Shown here: one piece after another, positions 63,879 through 64,000 of the stretch
Layout of the letters: every line of letters starts with the position of its first letter
How positions within the stretch are numbered: position 1 is the stretch's first letter
DNA from: Microcella indica
GTDB lineage: Bacteria; Actinomycetota; Actinomycetes; Actinomycetales; Microbacteriaceae
DNA: 64,000 nucleotides
Direction of reading: 5' to 3'
Assembly: GCF_013414345.1 (NCBI RefSeq)
Contig: NZ_CP058670.1
Location: forward strand, 1,550,001 to 1,614,000
Translations under genes and position numbers: made by a program
Notes under the pieces: model-generated
Databases searched by the model: none
Seen by the model: the letters and a program-made list of their open reading frames with translations, nothing else
Told to the model about the DNA's origin: nothing

Positions 63879-64000
63879 ATGCGCGTCCTCATCGGGGGCG
63901 CCTCGGGGATGATCGGCTCCGAGCTGCAGCGTCAGCTGCGCGCCGACGGCCACGAGGTGCTCACGCTCGTGCGGCGCAAGCCCGCCCACGAGAACGAGTT
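63879..64000 (+). CDS. TIGR01777/YfcH-like NAD-dependent epimerase, 5' part
   Basis: Only the first 40 codons are inside the window. MRVLIGGASGMIGSELQRQL is a Rossmann dinucleotide motif GxxGxxG, followed by HEVLTLVRRKP, a pattern close to the TIGR01777 (SulA/YfcH) family. ATG at 63879 or an in-frame GTG at 63861 overlapping the osmC stop may be the start. Confidence 0.8.
   Translation, partial: MRVLIGGASGMIGSELQRQLRADGHEVLTLVRRKPAHENE

Overview
This window is a high-GC actinobacterial chromosome segment. The 16S/23S sequences, the ITS organisation, the gene families (PriA, ClgR, DUF3046, RNase J, ThyX, LexA beside a LysM protein) and the gene order point to Micrococcales, most likely Microbacteriaceae; genus cannot be fixed by reading alone. 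Almost all of the window is core chromosome read on the minus strand. No tRNA gene, CRISPR array, prophage or plasmid module was found.

Layout, left to right. 0-6.6 kb: a partial two-repeat secreted-type protein, then the minus-strand block TPR protein > HAD phosphatase > 82-aa protein > tlyA > nadK > recN. 6.7-12.6 kb: a complete minus-strand rRNA operon (16S-23S-5S) with promoter, terminator and a 23S processing stem. 12.7-31.4 kb: tyrS, a small plus-strand regulator, the DNA glycosylase mpg, the arginine operon argC-J-B-D-F-H (no argG or argR), pheST, a glutamate-type ABC transporter (gluABCD), an rRNA methyltransferase and infC-rpmI-rplT. 31.6-36.0 kb: DUF1844, an SseB-like protein, and the histidine genes hisC-hisB-hisH-priA. 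36.0-43.1 kb: the SOS hub (lexA divergent from a LysM membrane protein, with SOS-box-like sites between), hflX, an RsmC-like methyltransferase, and dapF-miaA-miaB.

43.1-48.9 kb is the only clearly accessory region. It has lower GC in places and lies between miaB and recX. It holds two tandem 3' fragments of RHS/YD-repeat genes. They share a 732-bp core (about 95% identical where checked) but have unrelated C-terminal tips. Each tip is followed at once by a small membrane protein, and the second fragment is preceded by a lipoprotein. An IS3-family element with perfect 25-bp inverted repeats and a 3-bp target duplication interrupts one core. This looks like an orphan-tip store of a polymorphic toxin/immunity system and is the most interesting part of the window.

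48.9-64 kb: recX-recA (with an SOS box), DUF3046 (apparent CTG start), clgR, cinA-type amidase, pgsA, ftsK, two paralogous lipoproteins, a 59-bp tandem repeat array, rnj, dapA, an AbiEi/DUF559 protein, thyX, and on the plus strand a thioredoxin-like protein, DUF4395, OsmC and the start of an epimerase-like gene. The neighbourhood of lipoproteins and rnj carries a relic of the rnj 3' end, which shows that an [rnj tail + lipoprotein] unit was once tandemly duplicated.

Functionally the window combines translation (rRNA, infC, rpmI, rplT, tyrS, pheST, miaA/B, tlyA), amino acid synthesis (Arg, His, DAP/Lys), DNA repair and SOS response (recN, recA, recX, lexA, mpg), and envelope/chromosome functions (ftsK, pgsA, LysM protein).
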